64,000 nt of DNA from Discostella pseudostelligera (Eukaryota > Bacillariophyta > Thalassiosirophyceae > Thalassiosirales > Thalassiosiraceae): positions 16,714-80,713 of the forward strand of contig JALLBK010000037.1 of NCBI GenBank assembly GCA_036940085.1. Direction: 5' to 3'. The stretch's first letter is position 1, and each line of letters begins with the position of its first letter. A model generated the notes under the pieces. That model searched no databases. It was not told the origin of the DNA and saw only the letters and a program-made list of their open reading frames with translations. The position numbers were made by a program, and so were the translations under genes. This document shows positions 52,858-62,122 of the stretch, piece by piece.

Positions 52858-53091
52858 GGTGGAGTTTCAACTGCAAGAAAAAGAGAAGAGAATAGGAAAA
52901 GATCGCACCCATCCATCCTCGCCATTTCGATCAATTTTCACAATCTTTATTGAATTCCTATGTTACATTTGAATTTCTTTCTCAATGATGGCAGAGACGG
53001 CTGCCTTATAATATAAGACTTCGAAGGTCGGCTAACTGGCGAGAAAGGTGGGAGATGCCCATCTTATTTTTCCTTCTCCCGCGATTTGACC

Positions 53092-53191
53092 TTTCCCGCC
53101 AAAAGCCAAAACTCTGGTGGAAGCGATCTTTCCCGCCAAAGAGAAAGTTCTTTCCCGCCAAAATCCTTGTTGAAGGACGATCTTTCCCGCC
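53092..53191. promoter_or_regulatory. Cluster of four E2F-like sites
   Basis: TTTCCCGCC occurs at 53092-53100, 53129-53137, 53151-53159 and 53183-53191, all in the same orientation. Weaker relatives (TTCTCCCGCG just before; CCCGCCAAAA just after) flank them. This matches the E2F/DP consensus TTTSSCGC. The cluster is about 240-340 bp upstream of the PGRL1 ATG. Which flanking gene it controls is not known. Confidence 0.55.
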
Positions 53192-53301
53192 AGATTTTGG
53201 ATCTTTCCCTACGTCCAAGCCCGCCAAAACACAAAACAGGTCGTATGCCGGACAGAATGAAGGGGCGGGCGGGCGCGCGCGAGCACGCGCTTTCCACCAC
53301 G

Positions 53302-53318
53302 ACGTCATGTGACGTCAT
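53302..53318. promoter_or_regulatory. CRE-like pair upstream of PGRL1
   Basis: Two ACGTCAT cores stand ten bases apart (CGACGTCAT and TGTGACGTCAT), about 115-130 bp before the PGRL1 start codon; a third CTACGTCATC follows at about 53336. CRE-like pairs at a similar distance drive CO2/light regulation of plastid genes in diatoms; here that role is inference. Confidence 0.45.
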
Positions 53319-53433
53319 GGCAGCGAACACCTCACCTACGTCATCACCTCTTCCCCACTTCAACACCAACAACTCCACCATCCACCATCGACATCGACAC
53401 CGAAGACACAACTAATAATAATACACACTTACC

Positions 53434-54954
53434 ATGGTGGCAACTACACCGCGCTACGCAGCGGCAATAGCCTGCCTCCTCGCCGGATCATCGGAGGCAT
53501 TCACACCCTCAACTACTAGGGGGGGAGTATCCGTCGTCGGCAGCGCATTCCGCGTTCGTCCAGGAGCTGTCAGCATCGGCAGTCGTCCCCTCTTTGCCGA
53601 GCCGCCGCAAGACGGACCAAAGGATGGCACCACCATCACTAGCGCACGGAAAGAAATTGGATATGATGCCGCCTCTGGTCGGTTCTTCGAGACGGATATT
53701 GATCCGGAAGATTGTATCCCCGAAGATGAATATTGTGTGGTCGATAAAGCCACGGGAGAGCTGGTGCGGTTGACGTTGGAGGAGAAGGAACGGATTTTTT
53801 TGGATGCCCTTCAGGTAAGAGAGTTTTGTTTCATTCTGTGTGGGGGGACAACGATTTCTGTACAATTGATAACCAACACTTTTGTTTTATTTGTCGAATA
53901 TTTAATAAATATCATTATAGTCTTACTATGTCAGTGGAAGACAACTCCTCAACGATGCCGAGTTTGACCTCCTGAAAGAAGATCTGGCATGGAATGGTAG
54001 TGCGATGGTGAATATGAATCGCCAAGAGACCAAGTATTTGGCAGCAATGCAGGCTTACTTGAAGGGAAAACCGATTTTGTCAGATGCGGAATTTGATTCG
54101 CTCAAGGCTGAATTGAAAGAGCAGGGGTCTCAGTTTGCGTCTTCGAAGGAGCCCAAGTGCTACATTGGTACGTGTGTTGTCGATATTGTTCTTATGAGAC
54201 GGTTCACTCTCTCATCTATGTTACAAAATTGATTGCCAATCGACTTTTCTACACGCATCGTCACACTAATTAAACATTTCATCACTCTTTATTTGCCATC
54301 CTCAGATACTGGAATCTGCACCGTGACATACCAGCCAGACAACTTCCGCAACAACCTACTCTATCTTCCAGTGGGCGCCATCCTCAGTATTTTCTGGCTG
54401 GGCTTTGGATTCGAAGTCATTGAACCCATCATTCGTCTCAATCCTCTCATTTTGGCTGCTCTTGGTGCACCCCTCATTTACAATGGATCTATCTCGCTGA
54501 CTAGCCAATTTATCTTTCCCAATAATAAAATTGTGTATGGTCCATGCCCCGCGTGTGAAACGGAGACTAGGGTATATTTTGGTGATATTCTTGGTGTGGA
54601 GGTGAGAGAGAGAGAGACTTTTGTCATCTTTATCGAATTCAGAAGTTTGCTTGCAACTCACATACATTGAATTCCTCTAAACGTACGTCCCGATACTTTT
54701 CGATCCGATGCTCTTCTTTATCAGGGATATGGAGATGGTGAGTACATCTTATCGATTCATTGGTGTTTATAGGTCTTGCTCGTTATTCGTCTGTCCGACT
54801 TTACAAAATGCATTCCTAACAACCTACTTTTTCAATTCTCAATCGAACAATCTCCCACTATGCAGTGGCTGCTGTGAAATGCACAAAGTGCAAGGCTGAA
54901 ATAAATGTCCAGAGGAAAACTCTTCGTGCATCCACACTCCCCAAAAATGAGTGA
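53434..54954 (+). CDS. PGRL1: PGRL1-like thylakoid protein of cyclic electron flow
   Basis: Five exons: 53434-53814, 53921-54167, 54306-54601, 54725-54737 (13 nt) and 54866-54954 give 341 residues in frame. The leader has a signal peptide and SSEA-FTPS, a diatom plastid junction. Matches to PGRL1 are LLNDAEFDLLKEDLAWNGSA, ETKYLAAMQAYLKGKPILSD and AEFDSLKAEL. Two membrane helices follow (LLYLPVGAILSIFWLGFGF and NPLILAALGAPLIYNGSISL). The Cys motifs are GPCPACETETRVYFGD and, in the last exon, VKCTKCKAE, which can bind metal or act in thiol redox. PGRL1 works with PGR5 to return electrons from photosystem I to plastoquinone. The 13-nt exon codes GYGD in the linker between the two Cys pairs and is needed for the frame. 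Confidence 0.93.
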
Positions 54955-55588
54955 GAGAGAGAGTCTTTCCTTTTACGGTCCGAAGTGAATGAGTGCGAAA
55001 TAATTAGGAGTATGATCTACCTTGATTGGGTTGATGAGAGATGAGATTTTTTCATCGATAGGAAAATAAACTTTTTGGAACCTACTCCTAGTACATAAGA
55101 TGAACGTTATCAGGCAAAGGTATGCCGCAAATAACTGTTATACCATATATTGTTTCTCTAGAGCGCTATCGATTACATTATTTACCATTGTTTGTTCGAT
55201 GTCGTTGAAACTTTGCATGCTTGTTTGAGATGAGCGAGAGGAGGCTGGCGGGCAAAAAATGAATGAAGGTGCCACGTGTCAGTCCTTTTTTGGCGGGAGA
55301 GAGGAACTTAAAATCGCGCGCCTTTGCTTTGACAGCGTCCCACAACACAACAACAACATGGCGATGCCGACCATTGACCATGGCCGCCGAAGTCCTCGTA
55401 GGTGAAGGCAAGGGTCTACGATATTCTCCTCCCAATGCACATCATTGATACGATGGTTGCCTGCTAGGTGCCCCACTGCTTCTATCCTCCGGCCCAATTG
55501 ATCCGCCGTCGACAATCTATGCTAGCCCGCCACAGCCGTCCAGCAACAACAGCGACAGCGACAACAACAACAACAATGAGGGAATGGG
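54955..55588. other. Intergenic region between PGRL1 and the ankyrin-J gene
   Basis: About 630 bp. It holds GCCACGTGTC (a G-box, near 55271) and TTTTTTGGCGGGAGAG (E2F-like, about 55285-55300). A GAGAGAGAG stretch follows the PGRL1 stop. No coding sequence is supported. Confidence 0.45.
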
Positions 55589-58565
55589 ATGCGATACTCT
55601 TGGCAAGTCAAAAACAACAATGTGAGTTGAGATTCAATTAATATCATCCACATTGACGTCATCAGTGTCTCTCGTCTCTCTCATACTCATACACCTACTG
55701 TCTCTGCTGAAAGGTCGACAAAGTCAAACGTCTCGTCGATGAAGAAGGCGTACCACCATCGCATGGCAATGACATTGGACAAACAGCGGTGAGATCTGGA
55801 ATTGCTGCAAATTACAAGTTTACTCGATTTATTGTCGGTGGTCTCATTCAATATAATATCTAACTATCTTCGCCGTCTCGACAGAAATACTACGGCCTGT
55901 GATTTTGCGCAGTTGCACATTGCAGCATTGTGGGGAAATGGTAAGGGTGTTTTTGTGCTCCTACTATGCAATGTCCAATTTAGTGTAATCTCATCTCACG
56001 CAAAATTCCATCATTGCACAAAACTGTGATAACTGTGATCATCAGTCGAGACAATGGAGGTATTAATCAATGCTGGGGCAGATGTCAATGCTCAAAATCA
56101 AATGGACAAAATTACCCCGTTGCATTGTGCCATCAGGTAAGTATGAATGATAGTAGACATCTGGATGTTCGACACATTGTCATCAACGTAGATTGGGCTA
56201 TTGATTACCATTTTGCTATTACATGAATTATGCAATCATTCTCTCAGGGGAACTTTCCAAACATTCAGAGAAACTCATTTGAGACGAATAGAGTCTGTCA
56301 AACTCCTCTCACGGGCAGGAGCGGATGGTACACTGTGTGATTTGAAAGGAATGGATGCATTAGACTCCATCGATGATGCTATACGTGAATCACAAATGAG
56401 AAAGATGGGAAATAGTGAGGAAGAGATGATGGGGATGAGAGAGGCATTTAATTCATTTGGTTTGAAATCATCACCACTGTTACAATTCATTGATACGTTG
56501 GATGTGGAGGGAGTTCGGGGATGCCTTGTTACGACGGCCTCGCGAACAATGACAAGGTCAACAACAACAACTACTACTACTATGGCAGAGACAGTAATGA
56601 GCAGAGTCGCATTTCGTCCCGAGTACGCCGCCAACCTCCCCCTCCTCTTGCCCTTCGAAATTCGGAACCCGTCCGAGTCGGTACTTATTCAGGCGATTGT
56701 GAACGAGCAGCATGCCTCCGACGCTCTCATGGCCGCGATGAAGTGTGAAGAGACGTTACGGACTGAACTGCAAAAGGCCACGCTCTCTTCTTCAGAAAAT
56801 AAGGATGAAATTGCCAAGAAGAAGAGTGGAGCAGCCGGTGCTGGTGCAGCGACGAAGAAGGGCGGAACTGTTGGCAATGCCAACTCCAAGAAGAAGGTCA
56901 AGCAGAGTTCTGCGGCCATACATCTCAGAAAATCGATTGAACGCGAAATCAATGACAGCTACATGTCGTGGCACTGTCAATGAAAATTAGAAGCTGCGAC
57001 GAACTGCACATTGATCATTGTCCATGCTGAATATTCCAAACTTGTGGTATTAGTGGAGCCCGAATCACGACAATATGCTGACCTTGACGAGGCATACATC
57101 TTCCTTTCTGCACGTGTTGTTAAGGCAGATGCCATCCTAACAGATACTGAAGCCGAGTATTTCCACAAACAACGTATTGCATATGTTAGAGAGATGCTAC
57201 CAATAATGAAGAAGGTGGGGGCGCGTGGTGATACGCGTGTGCCAATAGCGGCACTGCCTTATGTACATCAATTGCAATTACTGGACGCGCTATACGATGA
57301 GATGCAACAATTGACCATCCTAAACGCCTTACGTGCACAATTATTTTATGATAAGAATCGTGATCCTGCACAGAACAAGATCCTGCGTCTTACTACGGAA
57401 ACACTTGCAAGGAGAAAGGCTGAGACATGTGAGTTGGTCCAGAAGTGGTACCGCCAGAGGTGTTTGAAGATCCATCCCGATAGAAATGGCGAGGTGAGCG
57501 GCTAGCATTGATTGAGCTGACTTTCTATTCCTTCATCTTTCTACCATTCTGTGCTGATGCATACCTCCCAATATTCTTTCGTTTGTTTTCTGATCACAGC
57601 ACATGCGACCAGCATTTGAAGAGTTCACTGACGCATGCAACGTCCTCTCTGACACAAGGCTACGACGGACACATATCTGCGATATGCTCAACTTCTATTA
57701 CTTTTACCCTGCGAAAGTTCAAACAACTGCTCATTTGTTAGCAGGTCATGACTTGTGAAAGGAGGGTTGCACCATCAAATGCCCAAGGGTGTCATTTGGC
57801 GTCAACGGTGTGAACAACATAGCGCTGCTTCGAGGTCAACAAAGGCCGTGGTCAACATTAGCATTCATCCTCTTTCCCCAATTCATGACTTCTATGCAAG
57901 AGTGAGAAGTTTTTGTATTGAGTTAAAGAGCACATCCAATGAGACGCATACGTTCCGTTTGAGCAGAGCTGATATCGTGAAGACGATTCGCATGGATGGA
58001 CGCGTGAGTGCATGTGTTTCGTCGCATTATCTTATCACTTATCGATATGACAATGTTCAACTCGATTTGCCTCGCCTCTTCTCTTTTTATCTCCCTTTGG
58101 TCGCAATTCATTATTTTGTAGATTCCGATTCTTGCAAGTGAAATCACCGTCGTTGAAAAATCATTGAACCCTGGCAATTGGGAAGCATACTGGTTTGCCG
58201 AGTTAGATACTGTTGGGATAGATCCACTCAATCCGCAAAATGCAACGAAGAACGAGGCAGTTTCCACCCGCCATTCTGCCGTTCGATCGTTTAAGATTGT
58301 CGGTAAGTAAATAGGAGTAACTCGTTACCAGAACTTCGAAATGATTGTTCATTCACTCTGCTATCTCCGTGCCACCACACTCCAAATAGATCCCAACCAT
58401 GCATCTTTGCTTCAAAGGTTTGAACAGGCAGAGAGGAATTGCAAAGTCGTTAATGGCGAGCTAACGAGTATCCTTCACAAACTTCGAAAGAATCAAACTG
58501 AATCTGCACTGGGTAGAACCCTCCTTTCACTTTTCGAACTCTCCAGGGAACGCTATGGGCTATAG
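55589..58565 (+). pseudogene. Ankyrin-repeat and J-domain gene with a nonsense codon and a frameshift
   Basis: Proposed exons: 55589-55621, 55714-55788, 55913-55940, 56046-56136, 56248-57493, 57600-58003, 58122-58302 and 58390-58565. Ankyrin repeats are split by the small exons: VKRLVDEEGVPPSHGNDIGQ-TA, LHIAALWGN, EVLINAGADVNAQNQMDKIT, VKLLSRAGADGTLCDLKGMD. A coiled, Lys/Ala-rich middle follows, then a J-like segment YRQRCLKIHPDRNGE joined to FEEFTDACNVLSDTRLRR, with HPD kept. Two breaks: TGA at 56981-56983 in the middle of exon 5, and a one-base loss near 57750, after HLLAGHDL, beyond which the frame KGGLHHQMPKGVIWRQRC resumes. Allowing for both gives 744 codons with all splice phases agreeing. 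It may be a recent pseudogene, a null allele or an assembly with errors; the upstream part alone could still encode an ankyrin protein. Confidence 0.65.
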
Positions 58566-59559
58566 AAAGTATGATTGGGTTGGTAATCGCGTTGAATCCG
58601 AACAAGCCAATATCTTATAACTCGACGACTGCGCTTTTGTCAACGTTTGTGAAATCATTTCCTTCAATTTCTAATCTGCGCAGATTCGTTGTATTAGTCT
58701 TTTAAGATGCCACGATGATTGCCAAAGCTTTATGTTCAGCTTATTGTTTCCATAGGAACAAACTCATGACGAGAGGATTCGTTGCGAGCTCCATCGATGG
58801 CGACCTAGAGTGAGTGCACAGCATGGAGTGGTATTGACCACTACTTCGTCATCAGATATCAGCTCTTTTACCACGCCATCAAGAAGTCATTCTATTACTA
58901 GTACTTCCACGACCTTTCTAGTAAGGATAGCTAGGAGGTCCGCGCAGGCGAGTTGTTGAATACCTGAAGGCGAATATGTCGTCACTCATGGTTGCTAATG
59001 CCGCCGATGTTGTTTATACTACCAGCAACAACATCCCCATTACTCCCTCTGCCTTCTGCTGTCGTCAGCCTATGTCGATAATAATAACGTAAATTCAAAA
59101 AGTGTGTTTTCTTGAGAAGGGTGTGAATTGGACGGCACATCTTATTGAAGCTGATCCACTTTCGTGAATGCCCAAATTGTTGACAATCGCAGTGGAGGCA
59201 AAGGTGACGGCAGCCAATTTCTGCAATGAGGCTCCATTTCTTTATTTTGATGAGGAATCCCGAACATTCCAAAGTGTTACCAAGGGTGATACTAGTTGTC
59301 GGAGATACTGACCTAAAATTCGAAAGCCTACCTATGGATAACTTCCGTCCTCTAGCACCACACACTAGAGCAGAAAGACTACCCCCATTACTTAAACAAT
59401 TCCATCGGTGTCGGGGGCGGCGCACATGATTATTGACCCTCTGCATTAGATAGTGGACCACATATGATACCACTTCTAAATTATTAAAACTGTTTGCGCC
59501 CATAAGGCGATAGTCTCTCTATGATATCGATGGTATCGATCAGACAGGGAGGTACTGAC
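58566..59559. other. Intergenic region with a possible zinc-knuckle remnant on the minus strand
   Basis: About 1 kb. On the minus strand, 59000-59500 reads through as one open frame whose CLHCDCQQFGHSRKW resembles the CCHC knuckle of retroelement gag proteins, followed by KMCRPIH; it lacks the final Cys and an ATG with context. It may be a decayed element next to the remnant at 59560. Not called as a gene. Confidence 0.3.
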
Positions 59560-61140
59560 ATACTTATGGAGAGGTGCCGCTACAGGTTGGCGGCCATGGT
59601 GATGGTGTTACGATGGGTTACTATGGGATGGGCACACCAATTGGCTCCCCACATTTCGTGGAAGAATACTACAACGAACAACTCACCACCGTCCAATCCG
59701 CCATGCACTCACTCACCAACTCAATCATAGACCCCCAACCCCTCCCGACATACTCAACACTCATCGCCCACCTCAACATTAAAGATGGAGGACTAGGAAT
59801 ATTAAACGCAAGTCACTGGGCCGCCCCTGACTTTGTTATCAATATGGCATCTTGTATACACCGGATAAAACATGGCTTCATCGTCAACAATGATATATCA
59901 ATCGCCGACCTCTTCTACACCAACACCAACACTTCTTCCATGTGCCTCCAACATTACCACCAACTTCTCCCACATATAGCCACAATTTGCAGTGGACCAA
60001 CCTGCCCACACCAAGACCAAATACACCACTTCGAAAACAACATTTCACCACACAGTGCCAGAGACAGAATCAAATCACATTGTAGTTCAGTTGCAGTCTC
60101 ACAAATCTACACAATGATGGTCATCGAAAACACCGACGACATCCACCTACTCCCTAGCATCCTGTCACCACGAACATCATACCCACTGGTCGGAATGACA
60201 TGAAGCAACGCGCAACACAGACTACCAATTTGGGCCTTCCAAATCACCCTATGCCGGAAATTACGATTGCCCATCTTTGATATCAATAATTGCCCTACCT
60301 GCAAATGCAACACAAAACATGATTGCTTCGGCGACCACACTTTTAACTGCCAAAAAATCAGCAAGAAAGCATCACACAACATTATTCGAGACTCTTTGGC
60401 ATCAGGGCTCCAACCAGCCCTAGCAACTGCCGGATACATCAGACCCTCATCCTCGGCAAGACCTTTCGACTTCTCCTTCGACCCCACAACCAACCATTCA
60501 CACCATACAATATGCCCCTACACAACAATAGGAGCAGACATCACAATCGCCCACAGCTGCGCACGGATTCCTGACTTCAAAATTCTGGAAAATGCTATTC
60601 CTTCTCTCACGGCCATTGCCGACAAGCATCTCCAAAAGTTTGAACATAAGAAATTCATGCAGTGCAACAAGCGAGACAACTCCCCCGACAACAACTTACT
60701 CACTGGCGATCAAGTCATCGGAGACCTTCTCAAAGAAAACATGATTCTCCTACCCATTGCAATTGACCCACATGGCCGATGGGGACCAAGAATTACAGAA
60801 AACTTCCTCAACCTCCTCTACCGAGACCTCGACTATACCTTCCCAGCTCACAGACCAAACGCAGCAACAATGTTCATAAAATCTACATGCACAACCTGCC
60901 CAATAGGAATTCTATGTACCTCCAACAAACTCTGGAAACTATCAAAAACATTTCGGACACTCTTACACAGCCCCGACTCCATTGATCTACACCATCCAAC
61001 AAATGGGACTTGGAATCAACAAGGCCTTTACAGTCCGCATCAGAAACGCAACCAAAAACTCCTCCACCCATAGCCAAGGGTTGGACAATACCTCAGAAAA
61101 CTCTAACCACACTGGGCCTAACAGGCCCCTAGAGTAGAGC
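59560..61140 (+). mobile_element. 3' part of a decayed non-LTR-type retroelement
   Basis: Coding similarity runs from about 59574 to the TAG/TAA region near 61073 in one frame, interrupted by TGA at 60201-60203. The N-terminal piece (MGTPIGSPHFVEEYYNEQLT) matches the GxPIGS segment after the reverse-transcriptase core. The later piece has the C-terminal signature of diatom and plant elements: SNAQHRLPIWAFQITLCRKL, then RLPIFDINNCPTCKCN, CFGDHTFNC, SHNIIRDSLASGL and ADITIAHSCARIPDF. The TGA sits where Trp is common in relatives. The catalytic RT core and 5' part are missing, so this is an immobile remnant. The 3' limit is approximate, by the end of similarity before the tandem array at 61190. 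Confidence 0.65.
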
Positions 61141-61189
61141 CTAAACTAATATATGTACTTATGGAGTGGGATTTGTATGTGGGGTGTGG

Positions 61190-61326
61190 AAAGATACGGC
61201 GGGAACTCAAACAGATATGGCGGGAAGTTGAAAGATATGGCAGGAAATTGAAAGATATGGCGGGAAATCAAAAAGATATGGCGGGAAATCAAAGATATGG
61301 CGGGAAATTGAAAGATATGGCAAAAA
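61190..61326. repeat. Tandem array of seven E2F-like units
   Basis: Seven units of 19-21 bp with consensus AAAGATATGGCGGGAAATTG run head to tail. Units 1, 2, 4, 5 and 6 keep GGCGGGAA, the reverse of the E2F consensus TTTCCCGCC; units 3 and 7 are altered (GGCAGGAA, GGCAAAAA). The array ends about 100 bp upstream of the carbinolamine dehydratase ATG at 61430, so it lies in its promoter or 5' UTR. It also directly follows the retroelement remnant, so it could instead be that element's tail repeat. Confidence 0.75.
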
Positions 61327-61429
61327 GTGATACCGTTTACCGCACACGCACATCATCGCCCGCCCACCGCCGCTCAATCTCAATCAACAAGTCCAAGGTG
61401 GATGACATTGATACGGTTGCGATGTTGTA

Positions 61430-62053
61430 ATGACCCGCGTCGCATCCCTCCTCAACTTTATCAGCTTTGCCACCACTTCTACTCAAGCCTACCATACCAC
61501 CCGCCCTCCCTTGCTTCGCATATCACACAAAGTCATGGCGGAAACTGGAAAAGAAGTGGCGGCGGCGGCGGTGTGCGCTCCCGGTGGCAAGTGCCTCCCT
61601 TGTGAATCACTTGACAAGTCTCATTTACTATCTCCCGAACAAATCGAAGCTGAGTTAACCCGCATGAAGTTGTGGAGTCTAAAGGATGGCAATAAAATCT
61701 CGCGATCGTTCACTGCTCGCAATTTCCAAGTGAGTTCAATCTTCTTGCTTTGTTCTTACTTCACCTGTCATGTCACTACCCGAAGATTGCTCATCCGGCT
61801 CTCCGGTGTGTTGATTCTTTGTAAGCAGTGTGCAATGGACAGTCTAGTTGAAATTGGAAAGCTAGCTGAGAGAGAGAATCACCATCCCGATATGCACATA
61901 ACAGGATATCGTAATGTTGACATTGTCTTATATACTCATTCGTTGGGTGGGATCAGTTCCAATGATATTGCATTGGCAAAAATGATCGATGCGGAAGTAA
62001 AGTTTGATTATTCTCCGTTATGGTTGAAAAATCATCCAGATGCATCTTCATAA
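61430..62053 (+). CDS. Pterin-4a-carbinolamine dehydratase
   Basis: Exons 61430-61729 and 61829-62053 give 174 residues; the 99-bp intron has GTGAGT and CAG ends and happens to be open in frame. An N-terminal extension (MTRVASLLNFISFATTSTQA, then HTTRPPLLRISHK) looks like an organelle leader; an internal Met (MAETGKEVAA) is a possible cytosolic start. The enzyme part is LLSPEQIEAELTRMKLWSLK, ISRSFTARNFQ joined to CAMDSLVEIGKLAERE, then the catalytic NHHPDMHITGYRNVDIVLYT and HSLGGISSNDIALAKMIDAE. The HHPD and SLGGIS motifs are intact. It removes water from 4a-hydroxy-tetrahydropterin to recycle the cofactor of aromatic amino acid hydroxylases; in plants and algae plastid forms have related pterin roles. 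A seven-unit E2F-like array lies just upstream. Confidence 0.93.
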   Translation: MTRVASLLNFISFATTSTQAYHTTRPPLLRISHKVMAETGKEVAAAAVCAPGGKCLPCESLDKSHLLSPEQIEAELTRMKLWSLKDGNKISRSFTARNFQVSSIFLLCSYFTCHVTTRRLLIRLSGVLILCKQCAMDSLVEIGKLAERENHHPDMHITGYRNVDIVLYTHSLGGISSNDIALAKMIDAEVKFDYSPLWLKNHPDASS

Positions 62054-62122
62054 GGTTCTAGAATATTATTAAGCTGTTGTAAATATCGGTTGCAGAGCAA
62101 AGTCGTCCAAAATATATCTTCC

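Larger units (their letters stand above)
52644..53433. other. Regulatory region upstream of PGRL1
   Basis: Nearly 800 bp between the minus-strand membrane protein and PGRL1. It holds the E2F-like cluster and CRE pair listed separately. A 62-codon minus-strand frame (52669-52857, MQRACTQQRSMRGFEAKRKK) has C-ending codons and a strong acceptor-like TTTTTCTTGCAG just upstream, so a small gene there is possible but not shown. Confidence 0.45.

Noticed and set aside
56981..56983. In-frame TGA as a selenocysteine codon
   Set aside because: The surrounding sequence matches no selenoprotein, there is a second lesion (frameshift) in the same gene, and no stem-loop was evident after the stop; decay or error is simpler.
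60201..60203. TGA read as Trp by a changed genetic code
   Set aside because: Many well-supported genes here end in TGA exactly at the family's expected C-terminus, so the standard code applies.
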